From contig CAWVSL010000014.1 in assembly GCA_963933115.1 (NCBI GenBank), positions 1-60,393 of the forward strand: a stretch of 60,393 nt of DNA, in the 5' to 3' direction. Positions 16,173-25,208 of the stretch are shown one piece after another; position 1 is the first letter of the stretch; every line of letters starts with the position of its first letter. The position numbers were made by a program, and so were the translations under genes. This stretch comes from JALJPB01 sp963933115. Its GTDB lineage: Bacteria; Pseudomonadota; Gammaproteobacteria; Enterobacterales; Alteromonadaceae. The notes under the pieces were generated by a model. That model ran no database searches, was not told the origin of the DNA, and saw only the letters and a program-made list of their open reading frames with translations.

Positions 16173-18095
16173 ATGCTAACTAATTTCAAATTTTCATTAA
16201 AACCTCTACTTTTTACCATTACTATCGTCAGCTTAGTGGCTGGCTGTACGACAACAAAAACAGAGACACAAACTGAAAAAACTATAGCTAGTCAAACAGA
16301 TCAAGTAATCAATATAACATCAAATGATTACCTTAACCGAGCAAAGGCATCACCAGTCAGTGAGTCTATACTTATGTTAACGCTAGCAAGTGAGCAATTA
16401 TTAGTAGAAGGAAAAGTGCACCAAGCCCTTTGGTTAGCGAATCAAACTTGCGTGCTTGTAACAGCAAAATTTGATGATGACGTCAATCAAAGATTTTGCC
16501 AAGCGATTAACCAAAAATTAGCAGCTAATACTATTATAGATAATGAAAAGTTAGTGCTCTTGTACCAAATAAACTTGGTTAAAGCAGCAAGCTTAGAACA
16601 ATTAGGCTATTTTTCATTAGCCAAAGAGCAACTAGCAATAATGAGTACCCTTCATAACGATTATGGACTGGTGCATTCAATTCCCTATTATAATCTCGTC
16701 AAATTAATTGCTGAAAGGCAATCTTTAACACTTTTAGTTATTGATGCTCAACTTAGAATTCTATCTTTAGAATCAAATGTTACTGACAGTGATGTCTCGT
16801 GGTTATGGCAATCGCTCAGTCAGCTGTCATCTTGGCAAATCAAACAACTTACCATAATGGATTCACCAGATTTTAAAGGCTGGCAGACATTGTTATCGTT
16901 AGCTCACAAGCTAGGAACCAATACAAAAAAGTTTAATCGGGGTCTTGACCAATGGCAACGACAAAATAATGGTCATTTAGCCAATATTATTATCCCAAGC
17001 CTTAGAGAGAGTTCAGAAACGATTGTTTCTAGTATAGATAATATTGCAGTTATCTTACCTTTATCGGGTAATCAAAAAATAGCTGGCCTTACCGCACAAC
17101 AAGGTATACTTGCCGCTTATCAAGAAAACACTGACCGAAAGCTACATTTTATTGATGAAAATACAATATCAATGGACACGCTTAATAAAATATTCACTGA
17201 TAACAAAATTAATTTTGTTATCGGCCCTTTACTTAAAAACCATGTCGATGAATATCTTAGCCAACAAGGATTAATGGTACCAACCCTATTACTCAATCTA
17301 CCAGAAAATTTGGAACTAAAACCCCATCAAGTTGCATTTTCAATGCGAAGAGAAGATGAAGCTATACAAGCGGCTGCAAATTTAAGCCAAAAACATTATA
17401 AACACCCTTTGATTTTAGCATCTAAAAGTAACATTAGTCGTCGTGTTGCAGAGTCTTTCATTAACAAATGGCAAAAAATAAGAGGACAAGTTCCAGAAAT
17501 TATTTATTTTAATCCAGGTACTAAGATGCAAATCGATTTAAAATCAAGTCTAGAAGTCACTAACTCTCAGCAAAGAATAATAAAAATCAAAAGTTTATTT
17601 AATGAAAAGGTTAAGTCAGAATTACGTAACCGTAGAGATATTGATATGATTTACTTGGTGGCTAATCCTGCAGAAACTAAATTACTTAAACCTTACATTG
17701 ATGTAAATACTAGTCCATTTTCCTCTGTTATACCGGTATTTGCTAGTTCATTGAGTCATAGTGTCAATGGTGATAAAAGTGATAACCGCGATTTAACTGG
17801 TTTGATATTTACCGAAATCCCCTGGCTTCTTCAGTCAGAACAACAAAATAATCGTCTTGCAAAGTTAAGTAACTCTTTATGGCCTAAACGTACGGATAGC
17901 TTGGAACGGATATTTGCCATGGGCTATGATAGCTTATCATTATCTAATAAAATCCCTTTGATGCACCAATCAAGCTACATCAGACACTATGGTCAAACGG
18001 GTGTATTAAAGCTTGATAATGATAATGTGTTAACTCGTAATTTGATTTGGGGACAATATCGTAAGAATAAGGTTAAACAAATTAAAATGCATTAG
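16173..18095 (+). CDS. lpoA: Penicillin-binding protein activator LpoA (lipoprotein)
   Basis: About 640 residues. LpoA is an outer-membrane lipoprotein that reaches through the periplasm to activate PBP1a. The start at 16173 was chosen because it gives a compact lipoprotein signal (K-rich start, hydrophobic core, LVAGC lipobox with Cys25). The frame is open further upstream to GTG 16104 and ATG 16155, and none of the starts has a clear ribosome site. The N-terminal half (about 30-270) is helical and TPR-like. The C-terminal half begins with NIAVILPLSGNQKIAGLTAQQGILAAY and has the periplasmic-binding-protein-like fold. First gene of lpoA-yraN-diaA-dolP, the order found in E. coli. Confidence 0.92.
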   Translation: MLTNFKFSLKPLLFTITIVSLVAGCTTTKTETQTEKTIASQTDQVINITSNDYLNRAKASPVSESILMLTLASEQLLVEGKVHQALWLANQTCVLVTAKFDDDVNQRFCQAINQKLAANTIIDNEKLVLLYQINLVKAASLEQLGYFSLAKEQLAIMSTLHNDYGLVHSIPYYNLVKLIAERQSLTLLVIDAQLRILSLESNVTDSDVSWLWQSLSQLSSWQIKQLTIMDSPDFKGWQTLLSLAHKLGTNTKKFNRGLDQWQRQNNGHLANIIIPSLRESSETIVSSIDNIAVILPLSGNQKIAGLTAQQGILAAYQENTDRKLHFIDENTISMDTLNKIFTDNKINFVIGPLLKNHVDEYLSQQGLMVPTLLLNLPENLELKPHQVAFSMRREDEAIQAAANLSQKHYKHPLILASKSNISRRVAESFINKWQKIRGQVPEIIYFNPGTKMQIDLKSSLEVTNSQQRIIKIKSLFNEKVKSELRNRRDIDMIYLVANPAETKLLKPYIDVNTSPFSSVIPVFASSLSHSVNGDKSDNRDLTGLIFTEIPWLLQSEQQNNRLAKLSNSLWPKRTDSLERIFAMGYDSLSLSNKIPLMHQSSYIRHYGQTGVLKLDNDNVLTRNLIWGQYRKNKVKQIKMH

Positions 18096-18131
18096 TTTTA
18101 CCAACGACAATTCAATCAAGGACGATTAAAT

Positions 18132-18512
18132 ATGATAGACAAACCCTTAACCACTTATGAAGTTGGCCAAATTAATGAAAACATATCGAGTCAATATTTA
18201 ACCCGACAAGGATTAAGGTATATAACTCAAAACTTTCATAGTCGACTAGGAGAAATTGACTTGATTATGCAAGAACAGGATACTTTGGTCTTTATAGAAG
18301 TAAAATATCGTACAAATACTAATTTTGGTGGCGCTATTTCAGCTATTTCTTCCAAAAAAATAGAAAAAATACATAAAACAGCCAAATATTATCTGCAACA
18401 ACATGGATTAAACGCATATAATACGCCCTGTAGATTTGATGTTGTTGCCCTGCAAGGGAATAAAGATAATCATTCAATGCCACTGATAACCTGGCTTAAG
18501 AACGCTTTTTAA
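18132..18512 (+). CDS. yraN: YraN family protein (UPF0102), nuclease-fold
   Basis: 126 residues. The sequence follows the family pattern: G...E..A..YL...G, N.HSRLGEIDLIMQEQDTLVFIEVKYR (about 35-62), and CRFDVVAL. The GEIDLI...FIEVKYR part resembles the PD-(D/E)XK/Holliday-junction-resolvase core, so DNA binding or cleavage is suspected, but the role is not established. It lies 36 bp after lpoA and 16 bp before diaA. Confidence 0.92.
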   Translation: MIDKPLTTYEVGQINENISSQYLTRQGLRYITQNFHSRLGEIDLIMQEQDTLVFIEVKYRTNTNFGGAISAISSKKIEKIHKTAKYYLQQHGLNAYNTPCRFDVVALQGNKDNHSMPLITWLKNAF

Positions 18513-18528
18513 TGGAGTCTAACTTTTT

Positions 18529-19116
18529 ATGTTAGCAAGGATCAAAAGTAATTTTACTGAAAGTATTCAGAATCAAATCGCCGCAAGTGAATTGCTCGCA
18601 GGTTCAATTGAACATGCAGGTATGATTATTGTGCAGTCCTTACTATCGGGTAACAAGATACTCACTTGTGGTAATGGTGGTTCAGCAAGTAATTCACAAC
18701 ACTTCTCCTCTTTGTTGTTGAACCGTTATGAAACAGAGCGTCCTAGTCTACCCGCTTTATCATTGACGACAGATACATCGACACTTTCATCTATCGCTAA
18801 TGATTATCAATTTGATGATGTATTTTCTAAGCAGTTACGTGCACTAGGTAACAGTGGTGACGTTTTACTCGCTATTTCAACCAGTGGGAACTCTAAGAAT
18901 GTTATTAAAGCTATTGAATCAGCCGTCTCTCGTGATATGCCTATTATCGCTTTAACTGGCAAGGATGGTGGTGATATTGCTGGTTTACTTGGTGAAAATG
19001 ATGTCGAAATACGCGTTCCCTCTTCACGTACGTCTCGTATTCATGAAGTACATTTATTAATTACTCATACTTTATGTGAAATAATTGACACCACTTTATT
19101 TCCCCAAGACAATTAA
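18529..19116 (+). CDS. diaA: DnaA initiator-associating protein DiaA (SIS domain)
   Basis: 195 residues, one sugar-isomerase (SIS) domain: ILTCGNGGSASNSQHFSSLLLNR near 45, LAISTSGNSKNVIKAIESA near 112, and SSRTSRIHEVHLLITHTLCEIID at the end. The fold is shared with phosphoheptose isomerase GmhA. The lpoA-yraN-x-dolP context and the sequence favour DiaA, a tetramer that binds DnaA and promotes timely replication initiation at oriC. GmhA is the alternative, less likely here. Confidence 0.88.
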   Translation: MLARIKSNFTESIQNQIAASELLAGSIEHAGMIIVQSLLSGNKILTCGNGGSASNSQHFSSLLLNRYETERPSLPALSLTTDTSTLSSIANDYQFDDVFSKQLRALGNSGDVLLAISTSGNSKNVIKAIESAVSRDMPIIALTGKDGGDIAGLLGENDVEIRVPSSRTSRIHEVHLLITHTLCEIIDTTLFPQDN

Positions 19117-19125
19117 CAAAAACGT

Positions 19126-19695
19126 ATGACTCTTATGATAATAAAACACATCCCAATAACATTATTCGCTATTATATTTTGTAGCCTGCTCCAAGGCTGT
19201 ATTGGCCTAGCTACCGATCATCGCACCATTAGCAAGCAGTTTACTGATCAAAAAATCGAATATAATATCAATAGAAAAATCACGAACAATAAAGTATTGG
19301 AAACACAAACCAACCTACACTTTATTTCTATCAATGGGGCTCTATTAATTATCGGTCAAGCCCCTACTCGAGATTTACGAGATATGGCAATAAAAGAGGT
19401 CACTACTATTGAAGGTGTTGTTCAGGTTCATAACCAGATCAGAATTGGTCATCCAACTTCAGTAATAACCAGAAGTAATGATGTTTGGCTGACGACAAAA
19501 GTTAAAAGTGCTCTTTTGGGTAGTGATAAATTAACGCCAACAAATATTAAAGTGGTCACTGAAAACAGCGAGGTATTTTTGATGGGGTTAGTTAGCCATA
19601 ATGAAGCTGATGAAGCGGTTGCGATAGCCCGTAATATTAGTGGTGTAAGCCGAGTTTTTTTAGCGTTTGAATATAGAACCAACCACACAAAGTAA
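19126..19695 (+). CDS. dolP: BON-domain outer-membrane lipoprotein DolP (YraP)
   Basis: 189 residues. N-terminal lipoprotein signal with lipobox LLQGC (about Cys25). Two BON domains follow, about 45-110 (ending IEGVVQVHNQIRIG) and about 120-187 (TTKVKSALLGSD...NISGVSRVFLAFEY). DolP supports outer-membrane integrity and BAM function and binds anionic lipid in E. coli. Last gene of the lpoA unit; ATG codons at 19126 and 19135 are both possible. It runs into the convergent sspB with no obvious terminator between. Confidence 0.93.
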   Translation: MTLMIIKHIPITLFAIIFCSLLQGCIGLATDHRTISKQFTDQKIEYNINRKITNNKVLETQTNLHFISINGALLIIGQAPTRDLRDMAIKEVTTIEGVVQVHNQIRIGHPTSVITRSNDVWLTTKVKSALLGSDKLTPTNIKVVTENSEVFLMGLVSHNEADEAVAIARNISGVSRVFLAFEYRTNHTK

Positions 19696-19747
19696 TTATG
19701 CTACTTAAGTGTAATTGGCACTAAGGGGGATGACAGCAAGTATCAAA

Positions 19748-20236
19748 TTATTTAATGATTTTCAAACTTGCTTTACTTTTATTCTTACTGGGTAATTTGA
19801 TTTTCTCGTCCTCAGTCCTTATCTTAACTGAAGAAACAGAGGTCACACTGGTTAATTTTGTTGGCTTAACTAACTTAGCTGACTCAACCTCATCACTCAC
19901 TTTAATGTCGATAGGATGTTCAATTGGTAAAGATGTTCCCACACCATTTTCTTTAGCATATATAGCTGCAATTGCACCGTAGGGAACAGTCATATGCTCA
20001 AGTTTACCACCAAACCTAGCGCTAAACTCTATTGCCTGCTCCCCCATAGAAAAACCACCTAGGGCAGAAGAAGCAATATTTAAAGTGATTTGACCATCAT
20101 TAACATAGGCCATGGGGACTAATACACCATAAACACTTACATCAACAACGATGTAAGGAGTTAATTCATTATCAGATATCCAATCATAATAAGCACCGAC
20201 TAGGTAAGGCTTATTAGACGTCATTTCAGTGGTCAT
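19748..20236 (-). CDS. sspB: ClpXP protease specificity-enhancing factor SspB
   Basis: 162 residues. SspB delivers ssrA-tagged proteins to ClpXP. The N-terminal substrate-binding domain (about 5-115) begins KPYLVGAYYDWISDNELTPYIVVD and includes the conserved INIASSA-type strand and FSARFGGK. A variable Lys/Ser/Thr-rich linker follows, ending in a short basic/hydrophobic tail (KASLKIIK) where the ClpX-binding peptide lies in other SspBs. The start overlaps the sspA stop by one base, so the two are translationally coupled. Confidence 0.93.
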   Translation of the reverse strand: MTTEMTSNKPYLVGAYYDWISDNELTPYIVVDVSVYGVLVPMAYVNDGQITLNIASSALGGFSMGEQAIEFSARFGGKLEHMTVPYGAIAAIYAKENGVGTSLPIEHPIDIKVSDEVESAKLVKPTKLTSVTSVSSVKIRTEDEKIKLPSKNKSKASLKIIK

Positions 20237-20877
20237 TACGCTGTATAGTTCATGCGTAATTCACGTTCTTCTTCAGTTAGTGACGCTTGAAAAGATTCAC
20301 GTTCAAACAACCGTAACATGTAAGTTTTCAGCTCTTTTGAGCCTTGGCCAGTAAGTTCGATACCAAAGGCAGGTAAACGCCATAAAAGCGGTGCAAGATA
20401 ACAATCGACTAAACTAAACTCTTCACTCATAAAATAAGGGGCTTCGTTCAATATCGGTGCCACGCTCAACAAACTTTCTTTAAGCTCTTGACGAGCTTTG
20501 TCAGCTTCTTCAGCACTGCCTGTTAAAATAACTTTAGCCAAACTGTACCAATCATTTTCCACACGAAACATCATTAATCGGCTACGACCACGAGATACCG
20601 GATAAACAGGCATTAATGGTGGATGAGGGAAACGCTCATCTAAATATTCAATAATGATACTGGCTTCATATAAAGCTAATTCACGATCAATTAATGTTGG
20701 AATTGTGCCATAAGGGTTTAAATCTAATAAATCTTCTGGCAAATTTGCCAAGTCAACTAAGTGTATGTCTACACCAACACCTTTTTCTGCTAATACTATG
20801 CGTGTTTGATGACTATACATATCATCTGCATGGGAATATAAATTCATCACAGAGCGTTTGTTTGCTGCTACGGCCAT
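20236..20877 (-). CDS. sspA: Stringent starvation protein A (SspA)
   Basis: 213 residues with glutathione-S-transferase fold: thioredoxin-like N-terminal part (NLYSHADDMYSHQTRIVLAEKGV, NPYGTIPTLIDRELALYEASIIIEYLDERFPHPPLMP) and a helical C-terminal part. SspA binds RNA polymerase and affects stationary-phase and stress genes; it is not a working GST. The PHPPLMP element of the RNA-polymerase-contacting loop is present. It sits downstream of petABC and just before sspB, a common gammaproteobacterial order. Confidence 0.95.
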   Translation of the reverse strand: MAVAANKRSVMNLYSHADDMYSHQTRIVLAEKGVGVDIHLVDLANLPEDLLDLNPYGTIPTLIDRELALYEASIIIEYLDERFPHPPLMPVYPVSRGRSRLMMFRVENDWYSLAKVILTGSAEEADKARQELKESLLSVAPILNEAPYFMSEEFSLVDCYLAPLLWRLPAFGIELTGQGSKELKTYMLRLFERESFQASLTEEERELRMNYTA

Positions 20878-20990
20878 ATTGCCTCCAATTAAAACTTTTA
20901 AAATCTAATAAACTGATAAAGGGACTATTCACTACAAGCATAATACTTAATAGCCAATAATCCCAAAATTATATGTAAATCACGATGTTA

Positions 20991-21689
20991 TTAATGAACA
21001 TCTCGCCAATATTCTTTCTTAAGTAAATAAGAAAGTATAAACAAAATACATAAGAAGCCAATTACCCAATAACCCAAGCTTTCACGTTCTAGCTTGTTTG
21101 GCTCACCAACGTATTCAAAGAAGTTGGTTAAATCACGGGCAAAGTCATCATATTCTTCAGCCGTCATTGTACCACCAGTTGCCGGTGTTAGGTTGCCATT
21201 TTCATCCATAGTACGAACACCTTGAAGTGTTTGTAAAACATGAGGCATACCTGCATCTTTAAAAATAGTGTTGTTAACACCAAAAGGACGATCATTGTCT
21301 ACGTAAAATGAACGTAAATAAGAATAAATCCAATCAGGGGATTTCAAGCGAGCCTCTAAAGTAAGATCAGGTGGTGCAACACCAAACCATTTAGCAGCTG
21401 TTTTAGCTGGCATCGCATTATTAATATGCTCACCTGGCTTTTGACCGTTGAGTAAATACTTGTCTGACCCTTCGGCAGTGTCAATACCTAAGTCTTCAAA
21501 GGTCCGATTATAACGTTGATACTGCAATTGGTGACAGCCTAAACAATAACTAACGTAAGAATCAAAACCACGTTTAAGTGATTCTTTATCGGTTAAATCA
21601 TTATTGGCAGCATCCAGTGGAACGCCTCCACCTGCAGCTAATGCTAAAGTGGGAATAACAGTAAATAAAGCAATTAATAATCTTTTCAT
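20991..21689 (-). CDS. petC: Ubiquinol-cytochrome c reductase, cytochrome c1
   Basis: 232 residues from the ATG at 21689, which overlaps the petB stop (TAATG) and begins a signal peptide (MKRLLIALFTVIPTLALAAGG). Frame-open codons further upstream lie inside petB. The haem-binding CXXCH is in SYCLGCHQLQ (about 47-51), and the axial methionine is probably in the MPHVLQTL region. A C-terminal membrane anchor (YWVIGFLCILFILSYLL) precedes the cytoplasmic end. It passes electrons from the Rieske centre to soluble cytochrome c in the periplasm. Confidence 0.95.
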   Translation of the reverse strand: MKRLLIALFTVIPTLALAAGGGVPLDAANNDLTDKESLKRGFDSYVSYCLGCHQLQYQRYNRTFEDLGIDTAEGSDKYLLNGQKPGEHINNAMPAKTAAKWFGVAPPDLTLEARLKSPDWIYSYLRSFYVDNDRPFGVNNTIFKDAGMPHVLQTLQGVRTMDENGNLTPATGGTMTAEEYDDFARDLTNFFEYVGEPNKLERESLGYWVIGFLCILFILSYLLKKEYWRDVH

Positions 21690-22966
21690 TAGTCTGTAAT
21701 CCTCTCTGGAACAGGTTTGCACTTCTCATTCTTACTGTAGAACCATAGCGCAATAAAGAAGCCAAAATAACCAAAACTAGCCACTATACCAATCAAATTA
21801 TAAACAGGTGTTGCCGGTAACGTTCCTAGAACACCCAATACGATGAAGCTAAGAGCGAATTGCGATAAATTAACTAAATGCCACTTACTACGGAATCTTA
21901 CTGATTTAACAATGCCTCGATCAAACCATGGTAATAAAAATAACATAACAATGGCACCAAACATTGCAATAGCGCCTAATAACTTGTCAGGAACAATGCG
22001 TAAAATAGTATAGAAAGGTCCAAAGTACCAAACAGGTGCAATATGCTCAGGTGTTTTGAGACCGTTAGCCGGTTCAAAGTTTGGCGCTTCCATAAAGTAA
22101 CCACCACCCTCTGGAGCAAAGAACATAACCCAGCAGAATAGAATTAAGAAAACAACAACACCCATAATATCTTTCACAGAATAATAAGGATGAAAAGGGA
22201 TGGCATCAACAATATCGTATTTTTCAGAGTACTGCTTATGAAAAGTAAATTTACTTAACTCTTCAGGCTTAACGCTACCTTTAGGCTTTTTAATATCAAT
22301 ACCGTCAGGGTTATTAGAGCCCACTTCATGAAGTGCTAGAATATGTAAAAATACTAAGACAACCAATACTAAAGGTAAAGCAATAACGTGCAAAGCAAAG
22401 AAACGGTTTAACGTAGCGCCAGAGATAACATAATCACCTCGTATCCATAGCGTTAAATCATCACCAATAATTGGAATTGCACCAAATAAGGAAATGATAA
22501 CCTGGGCACCCCAGTAGGACATATTACCCCAAGGCAATAAATATCCCATAAATGCTTCAGCCATAAGAACTAAAAAGATCAACATGCCGAAGATCCATAA
22601 CAGCTCACGAGGTTTTTGATAAGAGCCATACATCAATGCACGCATCATGTGCATATATATAACAATAAAAAATGCTGAGGCACCTGTTGAATGCATATAA
22701 CGTAATAACCAACCAAAGTCGACATCACGCATAATATATTCAATGGAGGCAAATGCTCCTTCACCTGAAGGTTCGTAGTTCATGGTTAACCAAATACCCG
22801 TAACAATTTGGTTCACTAATACTAACATCGCTAGTGAGCCAAAAAAGTACCAAAAGTTAAAGTTCTTTGGTGCTGGATATTGAGCTATATGTTTGTTCCA
22901 AGTATCAGTCACAGGTAATCGTTGATTTAACCAGCCCATAAAAGAAGTGAGTAAGTTCATTAACAT
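21689..22966 (-). CDS. petB: Ubiquinol-cytochrome c reductase, cytochrome b
   Basis: 425 residues, integral inner-membrane protein with about eight helices. Two haem b groups are held by paired histidines in the second and fourth helices (RYMHSTGASAFFIVIYMHMMRALMYG; FFALHVIALPLVLVVLVFLHILALHEVGSNNPDG). The quinol-site motif is present as PVWYFGPFYTILR rather than plain PEWY. The start ATG is preceded by GGAG at good spacing and overlaps the petA stop by one base. Middle gene of petABC. Confidence 0.96.
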   Translation of the reverse strand: MLMNLLTSFMGWLNQRLPVTDTWNKHIAQYPAPKNFNFWYFFGSLAMLVLVNQIVTGIWLTMNYEPSGEGAFASIEYIMRDVDFGWLLRYMHSTGASAFFIVIYMHMMRALMYGSYQKPRELLWIFGMLIFLVLMAEAFMGYLLPWGNMSYWGAQVIISLFGAIPIIGDDLTLWIRGDYVISGATLNRFFALHVIALPLVLVVLVFLHILALHEVGSNNPDGIDIKKPKGSVKPEELSKFTFHKQYSEKYDIVDAIPFHPYYSVKDIMGVVVFLILFCWVMFFAPEGGGYFMEAPNFEPANGLKTPEHIAPVWYFGPFYTILRIVPDKLLGAIAMFGAIVMLFLLPWFDRGIVKSVRFRSKWHLVNLSQFALSFIVLGVLGTLPATPVYNLIGIVASFGYFGFFIALWFYSKNEKCKPVPERITD

Positions 22967-23556
22967 TAGACTTCTCCTTGACCGACACCAATTAATAGGG
23001 TGCCTTCAGTTGGGAAAGAATGCTCAGGAATCACTAAGTTTAGTGGTGCCGGAACACTTTGAAATACACGACCAGCCATATCAAATTTAGAGCCATGACA
23101 TGGGCAATAGAATCCGTCAGTTACACCCTCAACTTTTTCTTCAAAGTCGTCTTTATGGTATGTTGGCGCACAACCGAGGTGAGTACAAACACCTAAAGCC
23201 ACCAAAAACTCAGGAGAAATGGAACGATGTTCATTGGTTGCATAACTTGGTTGTTGAGGTTCGTCAGATTGTGGGTCTTTAAGTTGACTATCATGTTTAG
23301 TCAAATCACTGATCGTTTTCTCTGAACGACGGACCACATAGACAGGTTTACCACGCCATTCAGCACGGATAAGTTGACCTGGTTCGATTTTACTTATATT
23401 AACTTCTACTGGGGCACCTGCAGCTTTCGCTCGGGCACTTGGATTCCAGGAAGCAATAAAAGGCACAGCCACACCGGCAACACCAACGCCACCAACTACT
23501 GCAGTAGCAGCAGTTAAAAAGCGTCGACGACCGTTAACAACGGGTGCATTGCTCAT
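22966..23556 (-). CDS. petA: Ubiquinol-cytochrome c reductase, Rieske iron-sulfur subunit
   Basis: 196 residues. The N-terminal NGRRRFLTAATAVVGGVGVAGVAVPF is a twin-arginine-type signal anchor. The 2Fe-2S centre is bound by CTHLGC (about 123-128) and CPCHGS (about 151-156), with disulphide cysteines in the same boxes. First gene of petABC. A 500-bp non-coding region precedes it. Confidence 0.97.
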   Translation of the reverse strand: MSNAPVVNGRRRFLTAATAVVGGVGVAGVAVPFIASWNPSARAKAAGAPVEVNISKIEPGQLIRAEWRGKPVYVVRRSEKTISDLTKHDSQLKDPQSDEPQQPSYATNEHRSISPEFLVALGVCTHLGCAPTYHKDDFEEKVEGVTDGFYCPCHGSKFDMAGRVFQSVPAPLNLVIPEHSFPTEGTLLIGVGQGEV

Positions 23557-24056
23557 TCATAATCTCCAATTAAAAATTAAAACCAAACCACCTATTTTTA
23601 TCCATATATTCCTTTTATCTAAAAGAATGGATGGATTTATTAGTGTTTAGTTAACTAGCGACAAAAATTTTCATGATCATAAAGAAATGCCCTGTTTTTT
23701 ACAAGGTAAATCGCTATTTGAAAGTGATGAATGTTAAAAAAAATATTAAAAAATGATGATGATGATTTGTTAATGCTAGTGATTATCATTTAATACTAGT
23801 TTTAACAACAATATTAAGATATTTCAGTCTACACTCACTTTACGATTTGCTTAACTAGACTTTCATTACTCATGTTAGTTAAATCTTACTTACTGTTTTT
23901 AAGACTTACCTGTTGACTAAAATCCTAAATAGAAAAGTTATTGTCTTGTCTAACTAAGGCTTGTTTTTGATAGCCAAGTAATACTGACTTTTTCATCTAC
24001 CAATACCTTCAATGTCACCCTAGGGATCATTAAATAGATAAATAAATCCAGGCATA
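23557..24056. other. Long intergenic region upstream of petABC
   Basis: About 500 bp, very AT-rich, with no credible gene on either strand. It must contain the petA promoter. A 13-of-15 match to the ArcA box consensus lies at 23874-23888. A short run of GAT triplets (about 23753-23770) and a GATTATCATTT stretch resembling half a Fur box are also present, too weak to call. Confidence 0.5.
23874..23888 (+). promoter_or_regulatory. Candidate ArcA-binding box upstream of petABC
   Basis: GTTAGTTAAATCTTA differs at two positions from the consensus GTTAATTAAATGTTA. It lies about 320 bp before petA, further than most promoters, and AT-rich DNA gives chance matches. ArcA itself is encoded in this window and controls respiratory genes in relatives. 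Confidence 0.3.
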
Positions 24057-24082
24057 AAAAAACCGGCAGATGCCGGTTTTTT
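24057..24082 (-). terminator. Rho-independent terminator of rplM-rpsI
   Basis: Perfect 12-bp stem AAAAAACCGGCA / TGCCGGTTTTTT with a two-base centre (GA). It is 22 bp beyond the rpsI stop; read on the minus strand it ends in six T. Confidence 0.92.
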
Positions 24083-24104
24083 GAATGTGATATAAAAATA
24101 TATC

Positions 24105-24497
24105 TTAACGTTTTGAGAATTGTGGTTTCTTACGCGCTTTGTGTAAGCCAACTTTCTTACGTTCAACTTTACGAGCATCACGAGTTACGAAACCAGCTTT
24201 ACGTAAATCGCTACGTAAAGTTTCATCGAACTCCATTAATGCACGAGTGATACCGTGACGAATTGCGCCAGCTTGACCAGAAATACCACCACCAACGACA
24301 GAGATATTAAAGTCAAATTTTTCTAACATTTCAACTAACTCTAATGGTTGACGAACAACCATACGTGCAGTTTCGCGACCGAAGTACACTGAAATGTCAC
24401 GTTTGTTAATTGTAATAGCGCCTTTACCAGCCTTCATAAACACACGAGCTGTAGAGCTCTTGCGACGACCAGTACCGTAATATTGATTATCAGCCAT
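24105..24497 (-). CDS. rpsI: 30S ribosomal protein S9
   Basis: 130 residues, standard length. It opens NQYYGTGRRKSSTARVF and ends in the conserved basic tail KKPQFSKR, which reaches the P-site tRNA. VVGGGISGQAGAIRHGITRAL is the family signature. It lies 3 bp after rplM, in the universal rplM-rpsI pair, and is followed by a strong terminator. Confidence 0.98.
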   Translation of the reverse strand: MADNQYYGTGRRKSSTARVFMKAGKGAITINKRDISVYFGRETARMVVRQPLELVEMLEKFDFNISVVGGGISGQAGAIRHGITRALMEFDETLRSDLRKAGFVTRDARKVERKKVGLHKARKKPQFSKR

Positions 24498-24500
24498 TGT

Positions 24501-24929
24501 CTATAACTCCAAAGGTTGTGGTTGTTGAGCCGTATGAGCATGCTCAGGGCCGGCAAATACTTTAAGTTTGCGGAACATATCGCGACCTAAAGGACCTTTA
24601 GGTAACATGCCTTTAACTGCAAATTCAAGTACGCGCTCTGGTGCTTTTTCAATTAATTTTTCAAAGCTAATTTGCTTAAGTCCACCAGGGAATTCAGTAT
24701 GCGAGTAGTAAATTTTACCCTTCGCTTTGTTACCTGTTACTTTTACTTTCTCAGCATTGATAACAACGATATAATCACCGGTATCAACATGAGGAGTGTA
24801 TTCTGCTTTATGCTTACCGCGTAAACGGCTTGCAATTTCAGTAGCGATACGACCTAAAGTTTTATCTTCGGCGTCCACTAAGAACCATTCGCGTTCAACG
24901 CTTTCTGGTTTTGCTACAAAAGTTTTCAT
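24501..24929 (-). CDS. rplM: 50S ribosomal protein L13
   Basis: 142 residues, the usual length, beginning MKTFVAKPESVEREWFLVDAEDKTLGRIATEIA and containing the signature region VKGMLPKGPLGRDMFRKLKVF. First gene of the rplM-rpsI unit. The upstream 280 bp contains its promoter and leader; I do not resolve an autoregulatory hairpin. Confidence 0.98.
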   Translation of the reverse strand: MKTFVAKPESVEREWFLVDAEDKTLGRIATEIASRLRGKHKAEYTPHVDTGDYIVVINAEKVKVTGNKAKGKIYYSHTEFPGGLKQISFEKLIEKAPERVLEFAVKGMLPKGPLGRDMFRKLKVFAGPEHAHTAQQPQPLEL

Positions 24930-25208
24930 TTAAAAACCCAAATTTTAAAATGTTACACCAATAACAAATCATTAAATTTACAATAATGTAGAATCAACAA
25001 TATGTCGGTTAATTTAGACTACGTAATTACCCCTTCGAGTATCGAGTCCTGCCTGCGCTTTTCATTAACGAAAATCAAAACAACAGACGTTTGTAACGTA
25101 GGGAGCGCGGATTATACAGAAGTTAATCCTAAAGATCACCTGTATTTTTTAATCATATAGTAATTAATACCAATAAATTAAATGATAGCCTGTACTTACC
25201 TAGCAAAA

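Noticed and set aside
18529..19116. Phosphoheptose isomerase GmhA
   Set aside because: Same fold, but the lpoA-yraN-x-dolP order and sequence fit DiaA better, and no heptose genes are nearby.
23752..23795. GAT-rich stretch resembling a Fur box
   Set aside because: Only one half matches and there is no second symmetric half; GAT triplets are common in this AT-rich spacer.
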